From Vulcanimicrobiota bacterium (GTDB lineage: Bacteria; Vulcanimicrobiota; JAJTBE01), in the NCBI GenBank assembly GCA_021107945.1, contig JAIORV010000075.1, positions 1 through 64,000 of the forward strand: DNA of 64,000 nt. The letters are read 5' to 3'. Positions 18,990-28,857 of this stretch are shown one piece after another. Position 1 is the stretch's first letter; each line of letters begins with the position of its first letter. The notes under the pieces are model-generated. The model was not told where the DNA came from and did no database searches. It saw nothing but the letters and a program-made list of their open reading frames with translations. A program made the translations under genes and the position numbers.

Positions 18990-19360
18990 TGAGTGAAAAT
19001 ATCGCCTGGATAATTACATTTGTTCTATCAATAATAATAATTTATGTATTTATCCACCTGATGTCTATAAAACGCGCAAAAGATAATTACAGGTCAGGAC
19101 TGAGCTTCCTCGATCTCGACAGGTTGGATAAAGCTCTTGATTGTTTTGATAAATCAATTGTGATCAGGCCAAATAATCCACAGGCATATCTTGCCCGGGG
19201 AAAGACGAACTTAAAATTAGAAGAGATAGAAGATGCTGTTTCGGATTGGAGCCGGGTAGTTGAGCTGGCTCCCGGGAGTGAAGAGGCGAATGAAGCTTTG
19301 AAGGAGCTTGACGGGCTTGATAAATGGATGAAATTGAGAGAAGAGAAACGGGTAATATAA
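18989..19360 (+). CDS. membrane-anchored TPR protein
   Basis: 123 aa; N-terminal TM then TPR (LDKALDCFDKSIVIRPNNPQAYLARGKTNLK); ATG overlaps previous stop (TAATG). Confidence 0.75.
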   Translation: MSENIAWIITFVLSIIIIYVFIHLMSIKRAKDNYRSGLSFLDLDRLDKALDCFDKSIVIRPNNPQAYLARGKTNLKLEEIEDAVSDWSRVVELAPGSEEANEALKELDGLDKWMKLREEKRVI

Positions 19361-19393
19361 GCATAGTTAGCTGGAATACATCATGTAAATGTG

Positions 19394-19443
19394 TTAACAA
19401 TTTGTTAATATACATGTGACTTTGATTATGCTATAATCAAAGT
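19394..19443 (+). promoter_or_regulatory. two palindromes overlapping an extended -10 (TGCTATAAT)
   Basis: TTAACAA-T-TTGTTAA (19394-19408) and ACTTTGATTAT-GCT-ATAATCAAAGT (19419-19443), both perfect. Confidence 0.6.
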
Positions 19444-19485
19444 AATCAGCACATTCTTATTATTTACATATTGGAGGTTCTAACA

Positions 19486-20295
19486 GTGGATAAGATACAT
19501 GGGGGCAGACAGGATTCAATGCTTGTCCATAAACAGGGTGATCTTACCATCAAGACAAAAGTTCCTGAGAAGGATAATCAGGAACTGCCAAAGCCGTACG
19601 ATACAATAGCATTGACACAGGCAATGGCGGGGCTCGGTAGCAACCTGGAGGTTGGAGAAAAGGTCTCTTTGAAAGTCGGCAGGGAAACAGTGGCTGAAGT
19701 TGTCAAAGAGGGAGAATCCAACTGGGACAGGTTCTCAACTGCGGCAAGCAATTTTGGGAAACGTGCGGTTATGGAAACCAAGGAAATGATTGACGCGGAC
19801 CCTGCATTTGCATTCAGAGAATCCGTGGAAATGGTAAAGGACACCCTCACTCAGGGAGCGCCTGAAACTGTTGCTACTTCAGCTATTAGCGGATTATACC
19901 CTGGTGTTCGCGCAGGTGTTCTCGCCCTTGATATATATAAAGCCTGGAAAACACTGAAGGATCCCACTTCGAGTAAAACCGAGAAATTTTTAGATGTGGC
20001 GCACTGTATTACCGATGTCGGCGGTCTTGTAGCGGCGGCGGCGCCGATGTTCGGAATTGCCTTTCCTGGAATGGCGGCACTGGCGGCAATAGCATATGCC
20101 TCTGATATCATTGTATTCGGCTTCCACTCCCTCGGATACTTTGCAACTAAGATCAGGAAATGGCGTGAAAAGAAAAACGATAAAGCCAAGAAAGAGGAGC
20201 AGAACAAGCCCGTGGAAAATGAGAAGCCCGATAATGTAAAATCCATTCAACAAGTGAAAGAAGGAAAGGAATCCGGGAAAGGAAAGAAATCATAG
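19486..20295 (+). CDS. hypothetical protein with hydrophobic helical centre and charged C-terminus
   Basis: ORF 19471-20295; GTG at 19486 follows SD ggagg; no signal peptide; no family recognised. Confidence 0.55.
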   Translation: MDKIHGGRQDSMLVHKQGDLTIKTKVPEKDNQELPKPYDTIALTQAMAGLGSNLEVGEKVSLKVGRETVAEVVKEGESNWDRFSTAASNFGKRAVMETKEMIDADPAFAFRESVEMVKDTLTQGAPETVATSAISGLYPGVRAGVLALDIYKAWKTLKDPTSSKTEKFLDVAHCITDVGGLVAAAAPMFGIAFPGMAALAAIAYASDIIVFGFHSLGYFATKIRKWREKKNDKAKKEEQNKPVENEKPDNVKSIQQVKEGKESGKGKKS

Positions 20296-20343
20296 TTTAC
20301 GATTAATTATAAGTCATAATATGTCATAAAATGATTTTATATA

Positions 20344-20377
20344 AAAAGCTCGATATGGGAAACCGGATCGGGCTTTT
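20344..20377 (+). terminator. intrinsic terminator
   Basis: AAAAGCTCGAT-N12-ATCGGGCTTTT stem followed by T-rich tract after ORF 19471-20295. Confidence 0.6.
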
Positions 20378-20440
20378 ATAATTTGTTACATTTATAAAAC
20401 CGCATAATACCATCTGATATCATTTCGCATTCATAATTTC

Positions 20441-20469
20441 TGTAGAAGGGGTTTCCTAACCCCGATAAA
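20441..20469 (+). repeat. GTAGGA-class hairpin copy (TGTAGAA GGGGTT TCCT AACCCC GATAAA)
   Basis: Perfect 6-bp stem; flanks shared with copies at 31137, 31345, 58300, 59270, 61047, 61845. Confidence 0.8.
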
Positions 20470-20729
20470 CAAAGAAAAACGCTTACCCGGAAAAGGACAT
20501 ATTGGACACAAATCAGTATGAATCCGGTCGTAACCAGGGCGCCGCTGGAACCAACCAGTTATAGAGCCTGTCCCGGTGCAACCCGGTGCATAAGTCAGAG
20601 TGATGTTGAATAACAAATATCGAAATAAGAAATATAAAAGGTTAATGAGTACTTATTATAGAATACTCTTTTGTTTGATCTGGTTGAGAGATTTATTCCC
20701 GGGCAAGAAAATTAACATGGAGATTTAAT

Positions 20730-21668
20730 ATGGCAGAGGAAAAACAAAAATACCGCCTGGTTACAAGAAGTGATTTCGACGGATTGGTTTGCGCCGTTTT
20801 ATTAAAAGAGCTGGATATGATTAACGATATACTTTTCGTCCATCCCAAAGATGTACAGGACGGTAAAATTAGGATATTATCATCGGATATCACAACAAAT
20901 CTTCCATATGTGGAATCAGTATATCTTGCATTCGATCATCATCTTAGTGAAATTTATCGAATTTCGGGAAAGAAGAAGAATCATATAATAGAGCCCGATG
21001 CTCCTTCCACCGCAAGGGTTGTGTATAACTACTTCGGAGGAAAAGAAACTTTTCCGGAGATCTCCGGGGAGATGCTTGAAGCTGTAGATAAGGCGGACTG
21101 GGCGCAGTTTACCATGGATGACATCCTCAACCCTAAAGGATGGGAGTTGTTGAATTTCATCATGGATCCCAGGACAGGACTGGGGAGATTTCGAAATTTC
21201 AATATCTCCAATTACAAACTTATGATGAATCTCATACGTTATTGCAAGACACATACAATTGAAGAGATTCTTCAGCTTTCCGATGTGAAGGAGAGGGCTG
21301 AACTTTATTTCGAGCACCAGAAGAAAATCAAGGAGCAATTGGAGCGTTGCTCGACTGTGCATAATAATCTGTTGGTTGTGGATCTGAGATATGAAGAAAT
21401 GATTTATTCCGGCAACAGATTCCTTAAATATGCACAATTCCCCGAATGCAATATTTCTATTCAGATCATCTGGGGCCTCAGGAAACAAAATATTGTCTTC
21501 GCTGTGGGGAAATCCATATTTAACAAGACATCAAAAACAAATATCGGTGAATTGATGCTCAAATATGGCGGAGGTGGACACAAAAACGCCGGTACCTGCC
21601 AGATAGGAAACGGTAAGGCTGAAAAGGTTCTTAATGAGTTAATTGAAACGATTACATCGGAAGGTTAA
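20730..21668 (+). CDS. DHH/DHHA1 family phosphoesterase (NrnA/exopolyphosphatase-like)
   Basis: TRSDFDGLVCAVLL, AFDHHLSE, C-terminal GGGGHKNAGTCQ. Confidence 0.85.
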   Translation: MAEEKQKYRLVTRSDFDGLVCAVLLKELDMINDILFVHPKDVQDGKIRILSSDITTNLPYVESVYLAFDHHLSEIYRISGKKKNHIIEPDAPSTARVVYNYFGGKETFPEISGEMLEAVDKADWAQFTMDDILNPKGWELLNFIMDPRTGLGRFRNFNISNYKLMMNLIRYCKTHTIEEILQLSDVKERAELYFEHQKKIKEQLERCSTVHNNLLVVDLRYEEMIYSGNRFLKYAQFPECNISIQIIWGLRKQNIVFAVGKSIFNKTSKTNIGELMLKYGGGGHKNAGTCQIGNGKAEKVLNELIETITSEG

Positions 21669-21679
21669 ATCTATTACCG

Positions 21680-22882
21680 CTATAATGTAAAATATTTCTT
21701 CACACCGGGATCCCATTCCCGGTTTTTTAAATCTTTTAACAACCTCTTTGCCGAAGGTGTTTTTCTTACAAATTTAAGGTATGTGATAATTGCAATTTTT
21801 ACATCTTTATCCCTGTTATATTTATTGAGATACAGACTTCTCATATATTTTACAGGTCCGCTTATTTTTAAATCTCTTGCGACCCTCAATGCCTTTAATG
21901 TAACTTTTTTGTTCCCGTTTTGTAAAAAGTAATAATATGATTTTAAAAGACCGGAAGGATTGGAGGGTCTTCTGAATTTCATAAGGTTTAGAGTCGCCTC
22001 CAGGATCGCCAGGTTCATCGTGTCCGATATTCCTCTCTTTGCTGTATTTAAATAGAATGAGGGATAATTTTCATATAATAAACCATAGGCCATCATTGCC
22101 CCGTATAGAATCTGCGAGTTTTTATTGTGTGGATTTTTAACCAGGCTTTTAATGAAAGCTTTATCTGCGGGATCTCTGCCAAGTCCCAGAAGAAAAGCAT
22201 AAAAACTCTTCCTGTTTTCACCCACACCCTTTGTGGAAATTAAATATCTCAGGCTTTCCCTGTTCATGTAAGGTGCGGCCTGTTTTAGCGATCCATATGA
22301 CGACTGACCCAGTTGGGCGAAGGCATCCCAGGCGATGAACTTATTGGATGAATCGACTTTTGTAAACAGCCACCTGATTCTGCCGGCGGTGTCCTTTTTA
22401 TTCATAAATTGCTTGATTTTTTCACTGTACTTCAACATCTGTTTATTCTTATCGGGATAAAATGCATTAAACTCGAAGAATTCCTTGCCCCCCTCATATG
22501 ATTTGTAAAGGTAGAAAACACCTACGGACTTGTTCTTGTACTTCAAAATGGAATTGATATAAAAATAGTCTCCCTTCTTCCAGCCTTTTCCTTTTATGAC
22601 TTTATAGACTTCAACTTCCGTCATTCCGGATTTGTTTTTTCCTTCACCTGTTTTTACTTTCTGTATGACTTTCCCATATATCACAAGATCCGACTCGTAC
22701 ATTCTCTGGAAAACGGTCGCTTTCTCCTTTGGTCCGTACGGAGCGGCATGAGCAGGCGATGTGAAAAACGCGAAAATTACCGGAAAAGAGAGTGATAATA
22801 TTATGTAAAATACAACCTGAAGATTATTGGAAATTGTATTATAAACAGAAAAATTTTTTCTCATTAATAAAAACCTCTTCAT
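21680..22882 (-). CDS. exported hypothetical protein with HEAT-like helical C-terminal half
   Basis: 400 aa; signal peptide; repetitive helical segments. Confidence 0.5.
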   Translation of the reverse strand: MKRFLLMRKNFSVYNTISNNLQVVFYIILSLSFPVIFAFFTSPAHAAPYGPKEKATVFQRMYESDLVIYGKVIQKVKTGEGKNKSGMTEVEVYKVIKGKGWKKGDYFYINSILKYKNKSVGVFYLYKSYEGGKEFFEFNAFYPDKNKQMLKYSEKIKQFMNKKDTAGRIRWLFTKVDSSNKFIAWDAFAQLGQSSYGSLKQAAPYMNRESLRYLISTKGVGENRKSFYAFLLGLGRDPADKAFIKSLVKNPHNKNSQILYGAMMAYGLLYENYPSFYLNTAKRGISDTMNLAILEATLNLMKFRRPSNPSGLLKSYYYFLQNGNKKVTLKALRVARDLKISGPVKYMRSLYLNKYNRDKDVKIAIITYLKFVRKTPSAKRLLKDLKNREWDPGVKKYFTL

Positions 22883-22887
22883 TGATC

Positions 22888-23313
22888 TTATTCAAGAAAT
22901 TTCTCAATACGACTTTTATATCTTTCCATGTTAAGCTTGCCCCTTCTTTTCATCATATCATGCATTTCATCGGCAAGAATAATCATAAAACCGTGGTAAG
23001 CTTCATGGGAATCAATATCCTTGTTGTTGACAAGATGATGATATGCCGCCCTTACAATCCCGGGTTCTCTCTCATCAACCTGTTTTTTTACCAGAGTATG
23101 TAATATTATATGAAAAAACGGGTTGGTTTTTTCTTTTTTATTTAACATGTTAAAAACATCCCCGGAATCGAAAAACTTATGATATTCCGGGTGCATCTTC
23201 ATTATTTCATAGATTTCCTGCTCATCAATTTTGAGTTTAATCTCGTTTTTTCCTTTTTTCCAAACATCCATTAATTTCTGCTGTTTTTGCAAGGATTCAA
23301 ACATACTTATCAC
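22888..23313 (-). CDS. DUF1841-like protein
   Basis: 141 aa; TNPFFHIILHTLVKKQVDEREPGIVRAAYHHLV pattern resembles DUF1841. Confidence 0.6.
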   Translation of the reverse strand: MISMFESLQKQQKLMDVWKKGKNEIKLKIDEQEIYEIMKMHPEYHKFFDSGDVFNMLNKKEKTNPFFHIILHTLVKKQVDEREPGIVRAAYHHLVNNKDIDSHEAYHGFMIILADEMHDMMKRRGKLNMERYKSRIEKFLE

Positions 23314-23495
23314 CCGACAATAGAATTTTAATATATTGATTCTTTAACTTGATGTATTTCCCTGTTTGATGTTAATAGTAAGAATTCAGTCACGCAGTGC
23401 AGGAGTGGCATCCTGCCATGAATATGCCAATCCTGCATGAAGGATATGTATATAAGCCAAAGAAATATAGCACGCGAAAAAGAGGAGGTCATATA

Positions 23496-24164
23496 ATGTC
23501 AATATATCTTGATTCCGCTGATTTGAAAGAGATTAAGAAATATATAAATTACCCGTTTATAAGCGGTGTAACAACAAACCCCGCTCTTCTGGCCAAAGCC
23601 CTTGATAAATCCAATATTACAATATATGAATTCGAAGAGCATATAAAAAAGATAGGGGATATTGTCGAAGGGGATATATTCGTTCAAACAAACCGCAGTA
23701 AGGCAGAGCAAATAGTGAAAGAATCCAGAAAGATATACGAGATATTGGGAGACAAATGCGTTGTTAAAATTCTTCCCACATTCGAAGGACTCAAGGCGAT
23801 GTACGATCTTTCATTCAAGGATATTCGAACCGCCGCCACCGCCGTGTTTACAGGGGTTCAGGGATATACAGCAATACTATCGGGTGCAGATTATGTGGTT
23901 CCATATTATTCCAGGTTGATGAGAACAACGCAGGACGGATTCAATATAATAGAGGACATCCTGGACATAATCGAAGTTAACAAGTTCGACAACCAGCTTC
24001 TTGTGGCCAGTCTGAAAACCACTTCTGACGTTCTGGAGGTCATAAGAGCGGGAGCGAATGCGATAACGATCCCGGCGAGCCTGATAGACGAATTATATGA
24101 AAATCCCCAGACAAACGAAGCTGTGAAGTTGTTTAAGAAATCCCTGAGGGTTTCGAAGGATTGA
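23496..24164 (+). CDS. transaldolase / fructose-6-phosphate aldolase family
   Basis: MSIYLDSADLKEIKKY...SGVTTNPALLAKA...CVVKILPTFEGLKA; SD agaggaggt; start set at ATG 23496. Confidence 0.87.
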   Translation: MSIYLDSADLKEIKKYINYPFISGVTTNPALLAKALDKSNITIYEFEEHIKKIGDIVEGDIFVQTNRSKAEQIVKESRKIYEILGDKCVVKILPTFEGLKAMYDLSFKDIRTAATAVFTGVQGYTAILSGADYVVPYYSRLMRTTQDGFNIIEDILDIIEVNKFDNQLLVASLKTTSDVLEVIRAGANAITIPASLIDELYENPQTNEAVKLFKKSLRVSKD

Positions 24165-24167
24165 TTG

Positions 24168-25538
24168 TTATATTTTCTTTTTATTCCCTATAATATGGTA
24201 TTCCTTTAATTCCATACTTGCTTTTTTTTCGATGGTTTTGCCGGAAAATTTTAATTTGACGCTCGATTCTGTTTTTACAAGACCCACTCCTGATGTGTAA
24301 TAATTATAAAAAATACATCTCTGTTTTATTCCTGTTATCACATCAGATATACCTCTGATTTTCCATGCCCTGAATTTTCCAGCGGGAACTTCCAGATTAA
24401 CCTGACCTACCACTTCGTATGTTGTCTTTCGATATTTGTTTTTATTTTCCCATTTCTTCCCCTTTTTTAATGGGAATTTCAAGATTGTCTCCGATGTGAT
24501 TTCAGGACTCAAGACACTTTTTCCATGTCTGATAACACTGTTATCGGTGATCTCATAGTGAGTCCTGGTTCTGAGACGGTAATCTCTCTCTATCATACGT
24601 TGGACAATAACACAGTGTTTCTTATTATATAACTCACTTCCTATGACCTTATAAGTATTTTCCTGTTGTGTCTTTACCGAGTCGGTATTAATAATAATAA
24701 TAGTATCCTCATACACCCATACATCCCCAACATCATATGGAAAATATTCCTGTACCTGTGGATTGATATTGCCTCCCGGTTTATCGGCTTGTTGATTGAT
24801 CGCCTTTCCCGCTCTATATCCCCTCAATTCAAGGGTATTAGTTGTCGTTCTGCCGTCAATTGTCTGAGTTTCCTGCTGTTTTACAAGTCCAACATGGGGA
24901 GCGAACCAACTCCAGCTTACAATTTGGTCAACATTAGAATAAACGGTTTTGCTTTCAACTTTCCATGCTTCAAATTCCCCTGCCGGGACTTTTACCTTCT
25001 CCTTTCTGACAAAAGTAAAATGGGTAATATACTTGTTATGTTTGCTTGGATTTGACCATTTCAGACCTTTTTTGGGCGGGTACTTGAAAATAACCGCAGG
25101 GGGCTCGAAGTCTATTGTTTTTCCGCCATTTCCTATTTCCAAACGATACATCATAATTTCATTTTTGGTAACATCAAAATAGTTTTTACGAATTGATTCT
25201 CCACCTATTAATGATTCCACTACGTAGAGATCTTTCTTCCTGATTTTTTCATTACCATCGGAGCGTACCGTGATTTCACTTCTCCGGATTTGATTACCTG
25301 CTTTGCTGACAAAATCATAAACCCATCTGCATCCCTCGTCATGAGGTATATAATCCCATATTCCTGATTTTTCCATTTTGCTGTCTTTTTTATTTATAAT
25401 ATCTTTCTTGCTTTTTCCTTTACCGGTTTTCGCTATGCTTTTTTTCTTACTGCATGATAGCGTTAATATTAAAGCCGCCATAATCAAAACAACCAGAAAC
25501 TTGAAAGTGGATATTGATTTTTTCCGCATATTAATCAC
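24168..25538 (-). CDS. putative lipoprotein with duplicated domain
   Basis: Lipobox LTLSC; two similar halves (VPAGEFEAWKVESKTVYSNVDQIVSWSWFAPHVGLVK / VPAGKFRAWKIRGISDVITGIKQRCIFYNYYTSGVGLVK). Confidence 0.65.
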   Translation of the reverse strand: MINMRKKSISTFKFLVVLIMAALILTLSCSKKKSIAKTGKGKSKKDIINKKDSKMEKSGIWDYIPHDEGCRWVYDFVSKAGNQIRRSEITVRSDGNEKIRKKDLYVVESLIGGESIRKNYFDVTKNEIMMYRLEIGNGGKTIDFEPPAVIFKYPPKKGLKWSNPSKHNKYITHFTFVRKEKVKVPAGEFEAWKVESKTVYSNVDQIVSWSWFAPHVGLVKQQETQTIDGRTTTNTLELRGYRAGKAINQQADKPGGNINPQVQEYFPYDVGDVWVYEDTIIIINTDSVKTQQENTYKVIGSELYNKKHCVIVQRMIERDYRLRTRTHYEITDNSVIRHGKSVLSPEITSETILKFPLKKGKKWENKNKYRKTTYEVVGQVNLEVPAGKFRAWKIRGISDVITGIKQRCIFYNYYTSGVGLVKTESSVKLKFSGKTIEKKASMELKEYHIIGNKKKI

Positions 25539-25598
25539 CCTTTATCTATAGTGTCTTTTTGTTGAAAGATATTTCAATCTCAGGATTTTTCAATACCA

Positions 25599-26018
25599 AT
25601 TAATTATAGAACTTACGCATTTTGTCATCCTGAGCGGAAAACGATCAATTTACTTTAATAGGCATACCTTTCTCAGGAACGGGGCTTGCATACCTCCGAT
25701 GTATTAATCAGCGAAGGATCTCCTACAAGACGATCACTCGACTTGTCATCCTGAGCGGAATATGATCAGTTTACTTTAAAAAACAAACCTTTCTCAGGAA
25801 CGGGGCTTGCATACCTCCGATGTATTAATCAGCGAAGGATCTCTATCCATGAATAGCGATCTCTCAGGACAACATTCAGGAGATTCTTCGCTATGTGAAT
25901 CCCCGTACATCAAGGAAATCCCGTCCTTCAGAAAATCATCGGATTAAAGTAACTCTCTCGTGTATCGCTCAGAATGACAGGGCTAACTCCTCATTTTGCG
26001 TAAGTCATATAATTAATA
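25599..26018. mobile_element. MITE-like non-autonomous element with terminal inverted repeats
   Basis: ATTAATTATAGAACTTACGCA at 25599-25619 vs inverted TGCGTAAGTCATATAATTAAT at 25998-26018 (19/21); internal CTGAGCGG/CGCTCAG inverted motifs and a 121-bp internal tandem duplication; no ORF. Confidence 0.7.
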
Positions 26019-26154
26019 AAAAAATAACAAAAAGTTAACATATATCGACCTGATTCTTATTGATTAATATATCGTTTTCCTCTAAAATGATAGGTGTGGT
26101 AGTTTTTATTTTGATTAAAATTACCGATAAAGGTATTCAAGGGGTTTCAAGACC

Positions 26155-27330
26155 ATGAGAATCCATGATGATAATAATAGAATACGAAATACCGGGGTAA
26201 ACGCAAGAATCAAGGGTAAGCCTGTCAAGTTACCTGTTGACAGTGTCAGGATAAATAAAGGCAGTAATAAACCCGGTATAGATTCAAAAATACAAAAATT
26301 AAAGCAGATGGCTGTGGAGAATCATAAAAAGCCTGCCGAGAAGCCTGTTGAAAAAGACGGTGGATATGCGCCGCCCGGAAGATATCTCTGGGATTCATGG
26401 ATAATCAAGGACGGCGAGAATTACCACCTCTTCCATCTTGATGCGCCAAGAACCGTGGAGTCCGCGCAGATACACGATCTTGCCGGTGTGCGGCATGCCA
26501 CATCAAAAGACCTTATAAACTGGAAAGATAAAGGGTCGTTATTTAAAAACGCTCCATACGGCAGTTGGGACGACGGCGCAACCTGGACGGGCAATGTATA
26601 TAAAGCGGATAACGGAGATCACCTCTTCTTCTACACCGGCAGAAACCAGAGAGACGGTCAGATGCAAAGAATCGGGCTTGCCCGCTCGAAAGACGGGGAA
26701 AGCTGGGACAGACCCGATGCACCCCTCATCGAGCCTGACGGCAGGTGGTACGAGACGACTGAATCTTCTCCCATATATAAGGCCTGGCGGGATCCATGTG
26801 TTGTGAAAGACGAGAAGACAGGCAAGCACATCATGTATTTCACAGCAAAGACAAAGGGCGGAGATGAGAGATACAAGGGATGTATAGGAATCGCAGAGGC
26901 GGATAAAATCGATGGGGAGTATGATGTGAAACCTCCCGTTCTTGCGCCGGGGTTGTACGCTCAGATGGAAGTCCCCCAGATAGTTCAGAAAAACGGCAAG
27001 GTTTACATGTTCTTCTCTTCCGCCGAGAAAGATTACAACCCGGAATGGGCGGAGAAAGTTGGAGGCGCACAGTCAGGATTGCATTGTTTCGTGGGGGAGA
27101 GTCTCAAAGGTCCTTTCAAGCCTATCAACGGAAACGGTATAGTCACCGGGAGCGATGCCAACCTCTATACGGTCAAATTGATACCGGATCCAGATAGGGA
27201 AGGCGAGTATGTGGCAATAGGATGGTATATGGAAGATAAGAATGATCAGAAGGCGTTTACCCTGTCAAAGCCCATGAAGGTGAATTGGGAGGGAGATAAT
27301 ATCGGTATAGATACGGGGACAAAAAAATAA
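26155..27330 (+). CDS. five-bladed propeller glycoside hydrolase (GH32/68- or GH43-like)
   Basis: 391 aa; YLWDSWIIKDGENYHLFHL, WRDPCVVKDEKTGKHIMYFTAK, MEVPQIVQKNGKVYMFFS; no signal peptide. Confidence 0.72.
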   Translation: MRIHDDNNRIRNTGVNARIKGKPVKLPVDSVRINKGSNKPGIDSKIQKLKQMAVENHKKPAEKPVEKDGGYAPPGRYLWDSWIIKDGENYHLFHLDAPRTVESAQIHDLAGVRHATSKDLINWKDKGSLFKNAPYGSWDDGATWTGNVYKADNGDHLFFYTGRNQRDGQMQRIGLARSKDGESWDRPDAPLIEPDGRWYETTESSPIYKAWRDPCVVKDEKTGKHIMYFTAKTKGGDERYKGCIGIAEADKIDGEYDVKPPVLAPGLYAQMEVPQIVQKNGKVYMFFSSAEKDYNPEWAEKVGGAQSGLHCFVGESLKGPFKPINGNGIVTGSDANLYTVKLIPDPDREGEYVAIGWYMEDKNDQKAFTLSKPMKVNWEGDNIGIDTGTKK

Positions 27331-27405
27331 TATACTTGTCATAAATTTATAATAATTTCAGTACATCGGGAATAATGATATAAAACACCTCATATAGCTC
27401 TAAAT

Positions 27406-27432
27406 GCCGGGACAATTGCCCCGGCTGTTTTA
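27406..27432 (+). terminator. intrinsic terminator
   Basis: GCCGGG-N8-CCCGGC followed by tgttttaattt. Confidence 0.6.
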
Positions 27433-27539
27433 ATTTGGAGCAAATTGCTTTCGATTACCGGATTTGAAATGCACAAGGATTATCACAATTTAAAACGAAA
27501 AAATAGTTAATCATAAATATAAATCAAGGAGGTAAATGT

Positions 27540-28853
27540 ATGAAACGAAGCAATCGTATTGTGTGGGTCTCTCCCCATTGCTGGCCTGATTATGTACTGA
27601 GGTCCAACGGTCTTGGCATCAAGTCCCAGGGAGGCCAGACAATAGTAATGTATCAGGCTACATGCGCTCTCACAGAGCAATATCCCGAACTTTATGTTGA
27701 CATTTATGCAAGGATGGAGAAGGGTGAGCTGAAAGAAACTACAATTCACCATAATGTTTCAATAATTCGCCTCAAGATGGGAGATCCCGATGAATACCTT
27801 CCCAAGGAGGAGTTCTGGGGTCCGCCTATTGCCGAGTTTGTTGACAGAATTGATGATTATGCCACAAGACATAACTCCAAATATGATTTACTTCATGGCC
27901 ATTATACTGACGGCTGGTATGTAGCACATCACCTGTCATATAGATGGAATGTACCCTTTGTGCTTACAACGCATTCGCTTGGAATCAGGAAACTGGAAAA
28001 TGCGTTGAAGAATGGTGAGGGTACTTTGGAAGAACTAAATAAAAAATACAATTTCCCCGCAAGAATTCAGTCGGAGACCGCAGCATTGCGCAACGCTGAT
28101 CTCGTATTACCCCTGACCAAGGAAGAGGGAGAATACATTTGTAAAAACTACGGTGTATCGCCTGACAAAATCGAAGTTGTAAACAACGGTGTTGTACCGT
28201 CTGATTTCTGGCCTGTTGACAAAAGAGCCGGTAAAGTATTGCGAGAAGAAATCGGCGTAAAAGATGATGAGTTCCTGGTGACATTAATAGCAAGAGTTGA
28301 TGAGAGAAAAGGTCAGAGAGAGCTTATAGAGGCGGCGCCCTGGGTTATAAAGGGAGTGCGTGAAAAAACCGGTAAGAATGTGAAATTCTGCCTGGTAAGC
28401 TGGGTCGAGAATGATCTTGCAAAATCCCTGGAAAGAAGGATTGACGAACTGAAAATCGGAGACAATGTTATTCTGTATCCCCCGGTAAAACATGACGACA
28501 TATTCAGGTTCTTCTGGGCATCAGATATTTATGCGCTTACATCAACTTATGACATATTTCCCATAGTATTGCTCGAAGCGATGTGCAGTGGACTTCCGGT
28601 TGTGGCGACAAAGAACGGAGGACCGGCCGAGGTCATAGAAAACGGTGTTGACGGAATGCTGGTGGAGCCCAGGAATACCCCGGAAGTTGCGGAGGCGATG
28701 GTAAAGATTCTCGGCGATGAAAAATTAAGGATAAGTATGGGAGAAGCCGCACATAAGAAAGTCCTGGAAAGATACACTTGGGACAGGATTGCAATCCGCC
28801 TTAAGAATTTATATGACAGGGTAATTGAACAGAGAAATTCGAAAAAGGAGTGA
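27540..28853 (+). CDS. glycosyltransferase family 4 (sucrose-phosphate-synthase-like subgroup)
   Basis: 437 aa; GGQTIVMYQ, PVVATKNGGPAEVIENGVDGMLVEPRNT; SD aaggaggt. Confidence 0.85.
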   Translation: MKRSNRIVWVSPHCWPDYVLRSNGLGIKSQGGQTIVMYQATCALTEQYPELYVDIYARMEKGELKETTIHHNVSIIRLKMGDPDEYLPKEEFWGPPIAEFVDRIDDYATRHNSKYDLLHGHYTDGWYVAHHLSYRWNVPFVLTTHSLGIRKLENALKNGEGTLEELNKKYNFPARIQSETAALRNADLVLPLTKEEGEYICKNYGVSPDKIEVVNNGVVPSDFWPVDKRAGKVLREEIGVKDDEFLVTLIARVDERKGQRELIEAAPWVIKGVREKTGKNVKFCLVSWVENDLAKSLERRIDELKIGDNVILYPPVKHDDIFRFFWASDIYALTSTYDIFPIVLLEAMCSGLPVVATKNGGPAEVIENGVDGMLVEPRNTPEVAEAMVKILGDEKLRISMGEAAHKKVLERYTWDRIAIRLKNLYDRVIEQRNSKKE

Positions 28854-28857
28854 TAGT

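Noticed and set aside
20916-21488. 190-aa ORF antisense to the DHH phosphoesterase
   Set aside because: Antisense shadow frame; the sense strand has clear DHH/DHHA1 motifs.
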